This document shows positions 13,609 through 21,361 of a stretch of 22,441 bases of DNA, piece by piece. Made by a program: the position numbers and the translations under genes. Source of the DNA: an uncultured Butyrivibrio sp. (lineage in GTDB: Bacteria; Bacillota; Clostridia; Lachnospirales; Lachnospiraceae); NCBI RefSeq assembly GCF_947169445.1, contig NZ_CAMVPU010000060.1:1-22441 (forward strand), given 5' to 3'. The first letter of the stretch is position 1. Every line of letters begins with the position of its first letter. The notes beneath the pieces are model-generated. The model was given only the letters and a program-made list of their open reading frames with translations. It was not told the origin of the DNA and did not search any database.

Positions 13609-14463
13609 ATGGGTGAATATTTACCGGGAAATCTTCAAGAGCGTTTAAGAGAACTTAGAGAAGCAAACGGTTATAAGACCAGAGAAAAACTTGCTGAAGC
13701 AATTGGTGTTAATAAGACAACCTATAGCAGAATTGAAAATGGCTCAACCAAAACTATCAGCAGCGATATTTTAATAAAACTTGCGGAGCTATATAAAGTG
13801 CCGACAGATTACATACTTGGGTTGACCAATACTCCTGAAAACACAGGATATGACATTAAAGAGCTTGGTCTGTCAGTTGATGCTGCCAAAAATTTATATT
13901 CAGGAAACGTCGATCCAAGAGTTGTAAACGAACTGCTTATCAATGATAAATTTGCAATGGCAACAAAGATGATAGCTACATATTTTTCGGGTGCCATCAC
14001 ACAACTCATTGCTACGCAGAATAAGCTTTTGGATTTTTCCTATGATCTTCTGAATGAGTTAACACAAACAGGGAAGGTTCCAGATGATAAAGAAATTAAG
14101 CAGACTAAAAAGAAATTAAAAGCAGCTAAGTTGCCTGCAAATAATGTGGAACTTGACAGGATTCAAAGGCAATTGATGGCTTCCATTAGAGAAATAAAAA
14201 AGAAATTAGTTGATGAAGTTGCAGAAATAAATAACAACTCTGACATATTGGAATATGAAATTATTGAAAAGGTTAAAAATGAGGCTCTGGCCGTTCCTAA
14301 TATTCAGAACCTTCCTGAAGATGAAAAGATTAAGATATTAAAGGATGCTGTTATTAAAGGTATTCAGATAGATAAAAATATAAGTGATGAAAAGATGGCA
14401 ACAATAGAACCGCTGATTGATCAGTCTGTTTCTATGTTGGCACAGTTATGGAAAGAAAAATGA
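13609..14463 (+). CDS. XRE-family transcriptional regulator with long helical C-terminus
   Basis: A 284-residue protein. Residues ~8-70 are a Cro/C1-type helix-turn-helix (LRELREANGYKTREKLAEAI, GVNKTTYSRIENG, then LIKLAELYKVPTDYILG). The remaining ~210 residues are helical and charged, with a long Lys-rich stretch (KQTKKKLKAAK, REIKKKLVDEV), which could form a coiled-coil dimer or interaction arm. The gene starts the plus-strand block with AAAGGA 11 nt before the ATG. Inverted repeats upstream are candidate operators. Its stop overlaps the start of the sigma-factor gene (ATGA), so the two are made together. It is probably the element's own repressor, inferred from position. Confidence 0.85.
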   Translation: MGEYLPGNLQERLRELREANGYKTREKLAEAIGVNKTTYSRIENGSTKTISSDILIKLAELYKVPTDYILGLTNTPENTGYDIKELGLSVDAAKNLYSGNVDPRVVNELLINDKFAMATKMIATYFSGAITQLIATQNKLLDFSYDLLNELTQTGKVPDDKEIKQTKKKLKAAKLPANNVELDRIQRQLMASIREIKKKLVDEVAEINNNSDILEYEIIEKVKNEALAVPNIQNLPEDEKIKILKDAVIKGIQIDKNISDEKMATIEPLIDQSVSMLAQLWKEK

Positions 14464-15137
14464 CAAACATTGATGAAGTAGATAGTCGCAATCGAAAGCT
14501 TTGTGAACTTGCAAAACAAAATGACCTTTTTGCGCAAACAGAGATACTGCTTGCAAATGAAGGACTTATAAAGGGGCTTGCACAGAGTCTGGCAGTTGCC
14601 CATGATATTGATATAAATCATTATGCTGGAATTGAGATGGATGATCTGCTTCAGGAAGGCAGGTTTGCTCTACTTGAAGCTGCTAAGAGTTATGATCTAA
14701 ATTCCCAGACCAAGTTTTCAACATATGCTTACACAGTTGCCGGTAATGCTATGCGCGACTTGTGTAGGAAGGGTGATTCATCTTTTGAAAGGCAACTGGT
14801 TAATCATGGTATTGTTCAGGTATTTCTAAATGATAATCCTGTTGATGAGGATGGTGTTCCGGAAGCAGAAAAGATTTCTGATGGAAGAATACATGACCCG
14901 GTAGGTGATGAAGCAGTGCTTCGTGTCATGATCCAAAAGATGCGAAACCGCCTTGAACTACTACCGGCTCGTGAACGCAGACTTCTTATGTACCGCTACG
15001 GTATAGAGTCTCTTGAATATAAGACAATCGAAGAAACAGCAGCTTTTTTCCATCTGACAGAGAAATATTTGCAGATTATAGAAACAAGGGCACTTGGAGT
15101 TTTGCGTGATGGGATGAATGATGGAAAGATACTCTAA
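14460..15137 (+). CDS. Sigma-70 family RNA polymerase sigma factor
   Basis: A 225-residue sigma factor of the compact group found in mobile elements and sporulation-type regulators. Region 2 is MDDLLQEGRFALLEAAKSYD, then KFSTYAYTVAGNAMRDL. Region 4 is likely LLPARERRLLMYRYGIES followed by EETAAFFHLTEKYLQIIETR, the helix-turn-helix that contacts the -35 element. Regions 1 and 3 are short or absent. The ATG at 14460 forms an ATGA overlap with the XRE stop; another in-frame ATG at 14448 is possible. Pairing with the upstream repressor suggests a switch that turns on further genes. Confidence 0.82.
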   Translation: MTNIDEVDSRNRKLCELAKQNDLFAQTEILLANEGLIKGLAQSLAVAHDIDINHYAGIEMDDLLQEGRFALLEAAKSYDLNSQTKFSTYAYTVAGNAMRDLCRKGDSSFERQLVNHGIVQVFLNDNPVDEDGVPEAEKISDGRIHDPVGDEAVLRVMIQKMRNRLELLPARERRLLMYRYGIESLEYKTIEETAAFFHLTEKYLQIIETRALGVLRDGMNDGKIL

Positions 15138-15163
15138 ATATAAAAATGAAAGGACGTTATGTT

Positions 15164-16186
15164 ATGTCTAATGAAGTAAATAGTGCTGACATTTTACTTT
15201 ACGAAGATGCTGATACCAAAGAGTTTGTCAGTGTTATTTTCAATGAAGATAATTTTTGGTTATCTCAGCTAGGAATGTCTGAGTTATTTGGTTGTACTCC
15301 AGAAAATGTTATTCAGCACCTTAATAATATCTATGAAGAAGAGGAATTGGTTAAGGAGGCAACTACTAAGAAATTCTTAGTAGTTCGAAAAGAAGGAAAT
15401 AGAAACGTTCGTCGAAACATCGATCATTATAACCTAGATGCTATAATCGCTGTTGGTTATCGTGTAAACTCAAAGAAGGCAACCAGGTTTCGTCAATGGG
15501 CTACTAAAACATTAAAGGAATACATTACAAAAGGTTTTGTAATTAATGATGATATGATGAAAAATGGTCGGGCATTTGGGAAAGACTATTTCGATGAATT
15601 ATTGGAAAGAATTCGCGAGATTAGAGCCAGTGAACGCCGAGCGTATCAGAAAATTGCGGATGTATTTGAGCAATGTAGTTATGATTATGATAAAAATAGT
15701 GAGACTACAAGAGCCTTTTATTCCTTCGTACAGAATAAACTTCACTATGCAGTAACTGGAAAAACTGCTGCAGAATTGATAAGTGAGAGAGCTTCTCTTG
15801 ATAGCCCTACCATGGGTCTAACAACTTGGAAGGGTGCTCCTGATGGCAAAATATTAAAAAGTGATATTGTTGTAGCAAAAAATTATCTGAATGAGAAAGA
15901 GATATCCAGATTGAACAGGTTAGTAACAATGTTCATTGACTATGCTGAACTAATGGCTGAAGATGAAGTTCTAATGAGTATGAAGGATTGGCTTGATGAA
16001 ACGGATATTTTCCTTAAGAATAACAGACGGGAAGTGCTTTCCGGAAAAGGAACAGTATCTCATGAAGCAGCAGTCAAAAAAGCCAGTCAGATATATGAGG
16101 AATTTCGTAAAAAACAGGACGAAGAATATATCTCGGAATTCGACCGCGAAATGGAAAAATACTATTCTGGTCGAAGTGAACCATAA
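15164..16186 (+). CDS. rhuM: RhuM-family protein
   Basis: A 340-residue member of the RhuM family (named after a Salmonella pathogenicity-island gene). DTKEFVSVIFNEDNFWLSQL opens the DNA-binding-like N-terminus (RhuM/KilA-like; phage BRO relatives). NIDHYNLDAIIAVGYRVNSK and ATRFRQWATKTLKEYITKGF are the diagnostic family lines, and the C-terminal half is helical. The molecular function is not established; the family is frequent in defence and mobile islands. I set the start at 15164 with AAAGGA 9 nt upstream rather than the ATG at 15146. It follows the sigma-factor gene by 26 nt on the same strand. Confidence 0.88.
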   Translation: MSNEVNSADILLYEDADTKEFVSVIFNEDNFWLSQLGMSELFGCTPENVIQHLNNIYEEEELVKEATTKKFLVVRKEGNRNVRRNIDHYNLDAIIAVGYRVNSKKATRFRQWATKTLKEYITKGFVINDDMMKNGRAFGKDYFDELLERIREIRASERRAYQKIADVFEQCSYDYDKNSETTRAFYSFVQNKLHYAVTGKTAAELISERASLDSPTMGLTTWKGAPDGKILKSDIVVAKNYLNEKEISRLNRLVTMFIDYAELMAEDEVLMSMKDWLDETDIFLKNNRREVLSGKGTVSHEAAVKKASQIYEEFRKKQDEEYISEFDREMEKYYSGRSEP

Positions 16187-16222
16187 AGCTTAACAAAATA
16201 CTACTTTGAGAGGAATCACTTA

Positions 16223-16906
16223 ATGAGTAAAAGACCTATTACAACTCTTTTTATGCTAATGTCAGTTGATGGGAAGATAAGCCCCGGTGCATCAGATTCT
16301 TTGGATGTCGATAAAGATTTTCCAAATATTGAAGGTTTAAAGGAAGGGCTACAGCAGTATTACGAAATTGAGCAGACAACAGACCTATGGTCATTTAATA
16401 CTGGACGTGTACAGGCAAAGATGGGTGTAAATGATAAGCCTTTTCCGGAAAAGACACCGGTATCATTTGTTCTTTTAGATAACAGTCATCTTACCGAACA
16501 TGGTGTAAGATATTTCTGTGCAAGGTCAAAAGAGTTTGTTTTGATAACAACGAATGAAAATCATCCTGCTTACAATGTGAATGAGGATAATCTACACATT
16601 ATAGCTCAGGAATCGCTTTCTCTAGAAGATGCTCTTGCAGAGTTGAAAGAAAAGTATGGCTGTGAAAGAATCACGATACAAAGTGGTGGAACACTGAATG
16701 GAATGTTCCTTCGTGAAAAGCTATTTGATTATGTTGATATAGTAATTGCACCAGTACTAATCGGAGGAAAAGATACTTCTACACTAATTGATGGCACTTC
16801 TATTGTAAGTGAAAAAGAACTTAGCAAGCTTGGCATATTGAAACTTATTAGTTGTGATTTATTGGAAAACTCCTATATCCGGCTAAAATATAAAGTGTTT
16901 TCATAA
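16223..16906 (+). CDS. RibD C-terminal/dihydrofolate reductase-family protein
   Basis: A 227-residue NADPH-dependent reductase of the RibD_C/DHFR fold. TTLFMLMSVDGKISPGASDS is the opening strand with the S-x-D-G-K/R signature. GCERITIQSGGTLNGMFLRE holds the G-G-x-L-N NADPH loop, and YVDIVIAPVLIGGKDTSTL the closing strands. There is no deaminase domain, so it is not a complete RibD; such solitary proteins act on unknown substrates. GAGAGG lies 8 nt before the ATG. It follows RhuM by 36 nt with no terminator between, so it is in the same operon as the XRE and sigma genes. Confidence 0.87.
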   Translation: MSKRPITTLFMLMSVDGKISPGASDSLDVDKDFPNIEGLKEGLQQYYEIEQTTDLWSFNTGRVQAKMGVNDKPFPEKTPVSFVLLDNSHLTEHGVRYFCARSKEFVLITTNENHPAYNVNEDNLHIIAQESLSLEDALAELKEKYGCERITIQSGGTLNGMFLREKLFDYVDIVIAPVLIGGKDTSTLIDGTSIVSEKELSKLGILKLISCDLLENSYIRLKYKVFS

Positions 16907-16921
16907 AAATGGTGGCTATAA

Positions 16922-17734
16922 ATGATAATCAAGATAGGTGAATATGAATATACCGAATGCTGGGATGGAGTATTTTACAAGAAGCTTTCAGACTACCCTC
17001 ATATTACAGAATGGGAAATCCAGACAGTATATGATTTCATAAATTACGAAAAACAAAATGGCAGGGTATGCTCTGTAGAAGCTGATGATAATATCTTAAA
17101 AAAGATTGAAGAATATAGGAAAATATATGATTCTGGTAAACGAGTAACTGTTCCAGAGAAAATAACCGAGTGCGTAGCATGTCCAAAATATAAGGGCTGC
17201 ATGACAGATTATGTTTGCCATACTGCACCAATCGAAAATGCTATAAGTATTTTTAAGTGTGGTGCATTGCAGGCTCCTACTAAATGGAGAAAAGCATCTG
17301 CATCAGTTTTAAAAGCAGAAAACCGAATCGCAGCTAATGATCCAGAAGACTTCTTTGAGTATGTGATGTTTGCATGGGGAAATTGTCAAGCTGGAGATAG
17401 ATTGGTTATGGAAAGAAAAATGCAGCGCTTTCCTACGGAAGAGGATCTAAGCGAAAATTTTACTCCGGGAGTAAGATTTTTCTTTCACTATGAAAAGATT
17501 AAAAATCATCCAAATGTTACTTTTGAAGGCGTACTTCCATTGAAGGTTAAAGATGAAGTAAAACTATCAGATTGGGTGGATACAATTATCATTCCATCAA
17601 GGGAAAGAACATCATTTGAATCAATTATTCCACAAGAATTAAAAAGTAAGACATTCTATCTTGATAATGATTGTAAGGACATCTGGAGCTGGTCAGAGAA
17701 AGTGTATGAATTTGTAAAGGGTGAGAAACGATGA
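16922..17734 (+). CDS. Conserved protein of unknown function with Cys cluster and possible ART-like part
   Basis: A 270-residue protein. The N-terminal ~75 residues read like an independent helical segment (SDYPHITEWEIQTVYDFINY). C-V-A-C-P-K-Y-K-G-C-M-T-D-Y-V-C-H (~92-108) could bind a metal. The core follows: TAPIENAISIFKCGALQ, then NDPEDFFEYVMFAWGNCQAG and DRLVMERKM, VRFFFHYEKIKNHP, and DDC-DIWSWSEKVYEFV-type end wording. From memory the family is common in gut Clostridia, where it has been mislabelled 'phosphate ABC transporter ATPase'; there is no Walker motif. The H-x-A-P-I-E-N-A-I-S-I opening recalls DarT/ART-like proteins, but this is weak. GGTGG lies 6 nt before the start; the stop overlaps the S66 gene (ATGA). 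Confidence 0.7.
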   Translation: MIIKIGEYEYTECWDGVFYKKLSDYPHITEWEIQTVYDFINYEKQNGRVCSVEADDNILKKIEEYRKIYDSGKRVTVPEKITECVACPKYKGCMTDYVCHTAPIENAISIFKCGALQAPTKWRKASASVLKAENRIAANDPEDFFEYVMFAWGNCQAGDRLVMERKMQRFPTEEDLSENFTPGVRFFFHYEKIKNHPNVTFEGVLPLKVKDEVKLSDWVDTIIIPSRERTSFESIIPQELKSKTFYLDNDCKDIWSWSEKVYEFVKGEKR

Positions 17735-18567
17735 AGGTGGGAATTGTAGCTTGTTCAAATGGGCAGAGAAAAGAGTGGAAAGAGCAGAATGAACAGCTTG
17801 TAGATGTTCTGAACATAATGGGGATTGAAACGGTTCTGTCACCACATATAATGTAAAAAACAGACGAATTTAGTGGTACAGATGAAGAAAGGGCTGTTGA
17901 TCTCATGCGCTTTTATGAAGACGATTCTATTGAGGCGATATATGATATTTCCGGTGGTGATTTGGCAAATGGAGTTTTGAAATACCTTGATTTTGATGTG
18001 ATTGCAAATTCAGGAAAAAGATTCTGGGGTTATAGTGACCTGACAACTGTGATAAATGCTATTTATACAATGACGGGGAAATCCTCTGTTTTATATCAGG
18101 TAAAAAATATGGTATATTCCGAAGCTGATGTGCAGAGAAAAAGATTCGAAGATTATTTGTCAGGAAATAGGGCTTCATTATTTGATTTTAATTATGAGTT
18201 CCTTCAGAGCAATCATATGGAAGGTATAGTTATTGGCGGTAATATAAGATGTCTTTTGAAACTTGCAGGGACAAAATATTGGCCTGATATGAATGGAAAA
18301 ATACTTTTGATTGAATCATTGGGCGGAGAATCTGGACAGATTGCTACGCTATTTACACAACTAGAGCAAATCGGGGTATTTGATCAGGTTTCAGGAGTGC
18401 TACTCGGAACATTTACAAATTATGAAAAAGCAGATTTTGAGCTGTCGGTTTATGATTTGCTTAAAATGCATGTTTCGAGTTCATTACCTGTTGCTACTAC
18501 AACAGAAATAGGACATGGACACGATTCCAAAGCTATAGTTGTAGGAGAAAAGCTGGAACTTTCATGA
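17731..18567 (+). pseudogene. S66 peptidase (LD-carboxypeptidase/MccF-like), interrupted by an in-frame TAA
   Basis: Read through, this is a 278-residue S66 peptidase starting MKVGIVACSNGQRKEW. It shows GTDEERAVDLMRFYEDDSIE, AIYDISGGDLANGVL, the nucleophile loop GYSDLTTVINA, GNIRCLLKLAGTKYWPDM, LLIESLGGESGQIATL and the C-terminal IGHGHDSKAIVVG with the His. It is complete except for TAA at 17854-17856, codon 42, where relatives have Tyr (the sequence SPHI-stop-KTDEFSGTDEERA; relatives have SPHIY). S66 enzymes cleave peptidoglycan LD bonds or detoxify microcin C. Unless the stop is suppressed or is a sequence error, only the truncated piece from 17905 could be made. It is the last gene of the plus-strand operon. 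Confidence 0.8.
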
Positions 18568-18687
18568 GAGTGGTCATAATAAAGTAAGTAGACAAGGTTG
18601 TCCAATCGCAAAAAACGGTATTTTCTCGCTTTATGTCGTGTACTGATTAGACACCTTTTTATATTCTGTGTGTGAAGGGAGGAACAC

Positions 18688-18864
18688 ATGGATTCACAGA
18701 AAATCGGAACATTCTTACGTGAACTTCGTAAGGAGAAAAACTTAACCCAGGAGCAACTTGCTGAAATATTAGGAGTATGTCTGCATCTGCAGCCCTGTAA
18801 TAATGCCGGGGAAATTCTTGCTACCTTCTTTTCCAAAGCCGCACTGTTTCTTGAGCTCAGTTGA
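18688..18864 (+). CDS. XRE-family regulator, N-terminal fragment with chance tail (58 aa)
   Basis: The gene starts with GGGAGGAACAC before the ATG and reads DSQKIGTFLRELRKEKNLTQ and EQLAEILGV, the first two helices of a Cro/C1-type domain (relatives continue S-G-R-T-V-S-R-W-E-T-G). After V the sequence becomes the antisense strand of the AlkZ-related gene, so the last ~28 residues are meaningless. The start signals are intact and its own upstream region is kept. The DNA-binding recognition helix is lost, so it cannot act as a repressor. Confidence 0.65.
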   Translation: MDSQKIGTFLRELRKEKNLTQEQLAEILGVCLHLQPCNNAGEILATFFSKAALFLELS

Positions 18865-19308
18865 AAGGATCCTCTCAGTACTGTAGACAGTATCGTCGTC
18901 TTCATTCTCTGACACATACACATCCATGATGGTCTTCTCTCTTCTGTTAGCCAGACCATCTTCCCAACGCGCATCAAAGTCATAACCGCTGCGCCTGAAA
19001 TTCGCAAAATAAGGAAGCCACTCAAGGCTGATGAATCCAGCCTTCTTATCAAAGAATTTGCCATAGGCAACTTTTCCGCGCCTTGCTATGATCTCACGCC
19101 ACTCCCATGGATCTCTGGACTCATTTCCGGTCCACCAGTACTTTGGATCAGTCCATTCCTCAACAGAAAAGCCGGTAACATCATTTCCGAACAGCGGCAG
19201 GAAGCCAACCTCATTTATGTAATTCTCAAGTTCTTCTACTGTATGGATGCATTCAGGATGCTTCCAATCCACACCATGCATTACCCATACGCCATTTTCT
19301 ACTGACAT
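18769..19308 (-). CDS. AlkZ-related protein, C-terminally truncated
   Basis: From the start at 19308 (GAGGA 7 nt upstream) the 179-residue product reads WVMHGVDWKHPECIHTVEEL, LENYINEVGFLPLFGNDVTG, WEWREIIARRGKVAYGKFFD and KKAGFISLEWLPYFANFRR, the wording of the family called AlkZ-related/DNA-glycosylase-like in genome annotation. Near the C-terminus GFGKEGSKNFPGIITGLQMQ is followed by T-Y-S and a stop, where relatives run on with a further LCVRDFRQR-type segment. The missing end lies where a plus-strand XRE gene abuts it at ~18776, so it is a truncation by deletion rather than a natural end. Function: probable nucleic-acid enzyme, unproven. Confidence 0.65.
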   Translation of the reverse strand: MSVENGVWVMHGVDWKHPECIHTVEELENYINEVGFLPLFGNDVTGFSVEEWTDPKYWWTGNESRDPWEWREIIARRGKVAYGKFFDKKAGFISLEWLPYFANFRRSGYDFDARWEDGLANRREKTIMDVYVSENEDDDTVYSTERILSTELKKQCGFGKEGSKNFPGIITGLQMQTYS

Positions 19309-19325
19309 ATCATTTTCCTCGACCT

Positions 19326-20024
19326 TTATAGAAACAACGCAATTATCCAGATATAGCAGATTGTTTTTGGTATCATCATCATTCCAAGCATTGGTTTCTT
19401 TTTGGCCCCAAGCACCACTATCATGTAGCAGACAAAGCTCACTGTCACAAGAATTGCCAGCAGCCACTCCTGATACCATATGATCAGGTACACCACTGTG
19501 ATCACGCCCATGACGACAAAAGGAATATTCCTATAAAGGCCCCATCTTGTCTCCTTGTCCTTCGAAAACCAGTGGTTCTGAGGAAACAAACATAGGATGA
19601 TACGGACTATTGCCAACGCATTCAATATCAGATATAAACTAAATTTCTCTGGCATAACCGAACTAACATCATACTTCCCATGCTTTACTGATAGTGCTGC
19701 AAAGAAGAAAATGTAAAAAACCGTCATGGTAATTGATGAGATCAGATTACCCAGGCCGAGCCAGAAATCTCTTTTTCTCTGAACCTCTTTATCAGAAGTC
19801 TCTCCCTTGAAGTTGAATATAATTCTTGGAATCAGATGGAAAGCATCTCCCCCGCCAAGAAGCAAAGTCATCACCGCACAGATTCTGAAGAATAGGTTAC
19901 CGGTGCTCATTGTACGGGTAGTAAAAATGATTACTGAAATGAGTGCAAATACCAGGTATCCAATGCAGAAAACATTCTCACCAATTCTCATTCCTAATGG
20001 CTTTTCTTTTGATTTAGATGTCAT
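19326..20024 (-). CDS. Integral membrane protein, about seven helices, unknown function
   Basis: A 232-residue hydrophobic protein with a Lys-rich cytoplasmic N-terminus and about seven helices (approx. residues 17-36, 45-63, 90-112, 128-147, 165-183, 187-206, 214-232). Conserved-looking loop features are GGGDAFHLIPRI between helices 2 and 3, KRDFWLGLGN before helix 3 and HWFSKDKETRWGLYRNIPF before helix 5. No transporter or enzyme motif is recognised. Its start overlaps the stop of the 52-residue coiled-coil gene (ATGA), which couples the two and suggests they work together. The end, IWIIALFL, falls at a helix terminus, so it may be complete. Confidence 0.75.
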   Translation of the reverse strand: MTSKSKEKPLGMRIGENVFCIGYLVFALISVIIFTTRTMSTGNLFFRICAVMTLLLGGGDAFHLIPRIIFNFKGETSDKEVQRKRDFWLGLGNLISSITMTVFYIFFFAALSVKHGKYDVSSVMPEKFSLYLILNALAIVRIILCLFPQNHWFSKDKETRWGLYRNIPFVVMGVITVVYLIIWYQEWLLAILVTVSFVCYMIVVLGAKKKPMLGMMMIPKTICYIWIIALFL

Positions 20025-20179
20025 TTTCTTATTCCTACTTCCTTTTGCTCATAATCGCTTATGATGCTTTCCAAGACCCTGATCTGCTCGTCCAGAGCTG
20101 CGACGGTCTTTTCAAGCCACTCATTGCTCTCCTCCAGTAGTGCAATATACTTCTCATATTTCTTGATCTGTTCTTCCAT
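20021..20179 (-). CDS. Small coiled-coil protein coupled to the membrane protein (52 aa)
   Basis: The ORF has GGAGG 7-8 nt before the ATG and ends in an ATGA overlap with the membrane-protein gene. The product is a single predicted coiled coil: IKKYEKYIALLEESNEWLEK, then VAALDEQIRVLESIISDYEQ, with heptad-like I/L/V spacing. It has no signal or membrane part. The tight coupling and the good ribosome site make it a real gene despite its size. It probably oligomerises or binds its downstream partner; the family is unknown. Confidence 0.72.
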   Translation of the reverse strand: MEEQIKKYEKYIALLEESNEWLEKTVAALDEQIRVLESIISDYEQKEVGIRK

Positions 20180-20194
20180 CACGATTCCTCCGTG

Positions 20195-20662
20195 TTATAT
20201 CTCCAATTCTTTATTTGCACAGCATTTCTTGTACTTTTTGCCGGAGCCACATGGGCAAGGATCATTCGGATAAACCTTATGTCCAACCTTTTCCCTATCC
20301 TCCATCATTTTCAGTCTTTTGTACTCTGTTTTAAGCCTATTAAGCTGTTTTTCCTTGCTATCCTGCTCTTCCTGCTGCCTGAGCACCGCATCGACAAGTA
20401 TCTGTTTTTCTTTTTCATAAAAGCTTAGTTTTGCTGCTTCATCTAACCTGGTGACCTCTTCTATTTGTTCAGGTGACAGCTCCTTTGTTTCAGATTCTTC
20501 CTTCTGCTTATTAGTTGCATCTACAATACGCTGAAGTTCGTCTCCATATTCGACGTAAGCATCCAATAAGCGCTTAGCCAAGTCTGGATAATTACTTAGT
20601 TTGTCCATTAAGTCATCCAACTCACCATCTGCATTTATACTATTCGAGTTTAAATCCTGCAT
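20195..20662 (-). CDS. SEC-C motif protein (155 aa)
   Basis: A mostly helical, charged protein (Glu/Lys-rich coiled-coil stretches at about residues 45-125) that ends in a complete SEC-C motif, YPNDPCPCGSGKKYKKCC, which binds zinc. The SEC-C tail wording is almost identical to that of the 408-residue protein at 5042. The N-terminal ~40 residues are acidic (NSNSINADGELDDLMDKLSN). SEC-C tails help proteins bind SecB or ribosome/nucleic-acid partners; the partner is unknown. GAAAGGG lies ~11 nt before the ATG. It leads into the 52-residue coiled-coil gene 15 nt later, all on one strand. Confidence 0.8.
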   Translation of the reverse strand: MQDLNSNSINADGELDDLMDKLSNYPDLAKRLLDAYVEYGDELQRIVDATNKQKEESETKELSPEQIEEVTRLDEAAKLSFYEKEKQILVDAVLRQQEEQDSKEKQLNRLKTEYKRLKMMEDREKVGHKVYPNDPCPCGSGKKYKKCCANKELEI

Positions 20663-20714
20663 CTTTCTTTAATCCCTTTCTATTCCCGGAAGTATTACTG
20701 TAATTCGTGTTCTA

Positions 20715-21254
20715 TTATTCCTCGGCAAAAAATGGCTTAAGCATCTCCATTACTTCTTTGTTCCGCTCAAGCAAGTTGTAAATACCATCCTCAGATAGAA
20801 CGCCTCTTCTCAGATCTTCAGGGTAGAGTCCCTGCTCATCAGCTTCGAAATCCTTACGCCACTGCTTACTGCCATAATAGTCGGATAGCTTCTGGATATC
20901 GTCCTGCATATGCTGCAGATCAAAGATGCTTGCTTCCAAAGTATTCAGAGTATGATTGGCCTTCTGAAGGATATCTTCCATCTTATACAGAGTTGGCGGA
21001 ACATTATCTCTCTTAAGGCGCTTAGCGAAGTGATTCCTCTTATGGTCATACCTCTGCGCAGCATTTTCTGGAAAAAGAAGTATCCCTCTGCTTCTTAAAA
21101 GATCTACAACGCGGGCATGAGCCTCCTCATCAGAATAACCTTCCCTCATCTGCTCCTTGTATATCACATACATCAGGTTGGTGCATCTGGCCTTGGAATT
21201 CTTCTTAAGATCCTCAAAGCGTTTCATTTTTGGTGGCGTTTTCTTTTTGCTCAT
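20715..21254 (-). CDS. DUF4298-domain protein
   Basis: A 179-residue protein. The C-terminal ~75 residues are DUF4298: LEASIFDLQHMQDDIQKLSD, YYGSKQWRKDFEAD, LYPEDLRRGVLSEDGIYNLL. This is the family's Y-Y-x-S-x-x-W-x-x-D and G-V-L-S-E-D-x-I pattern. The N-terminal ~100 residues are basic and helical (KKKTPPKMKRFEDLKKNSK, then RNHFAKRLKRDNVPP), which points to nucleic-acid or ribosome binding, but no motif is recognised. The ATG has only a weak upstream AAGGA at long spacing. It precedes the SEC-C gene on the same strand; a terminator at 21304-21339 separates it from the truncated VWA gene. Confidence 0.78.
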   Translation of the reverse strand: MSKKKTPPKMKRFEDLKKNSKARCTNLMYVIYKEQMREGYSDEEAHARVVDLLRSRGILLFPENAAQRYDHKRNHFAKRLKRDNVPPTLYKMEDILQKANHTLNTLEASIFDLQHMQDDIQKLSDYYGSKQWRKDFEADEQGLYPEDLRRGVLSEDGIYNLLERNKEVMEMLKPFFAEE

Positions 21255-21303
21255 ATGTTAATGGTAGTCCTTATTTTCTATTGTTTCAGTCTTTTTATTA
21301 TAA

Positions 21304-21339
21304 CAAAAAACAACGCCACTTTTATATCAGCGACGTTGT
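21304..21339 (-). terminator. Rho-independent terminator (minus strand)
   Basis: Minus-strand ACAACGTCGCT pairs with AGTGGCGTTGT (11 bp, two G-U) around GATATAAA, followed by TTTTTTG. It ends transcription of the DUF2201-VWA remnant and the small ORF before the DUF4298 gene. Confidence 0.85.
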
Positions 21340-21361
21340 CCTTCGGGTTCAATTTTCAGGT

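Noticed and set aside
18450..19070. 206-residue minus-strand ORF
   Set aside because: It reads through antisense of the S66 and XRE genes and a wrong frame of the AlkZ-related gene; no coherent domain.
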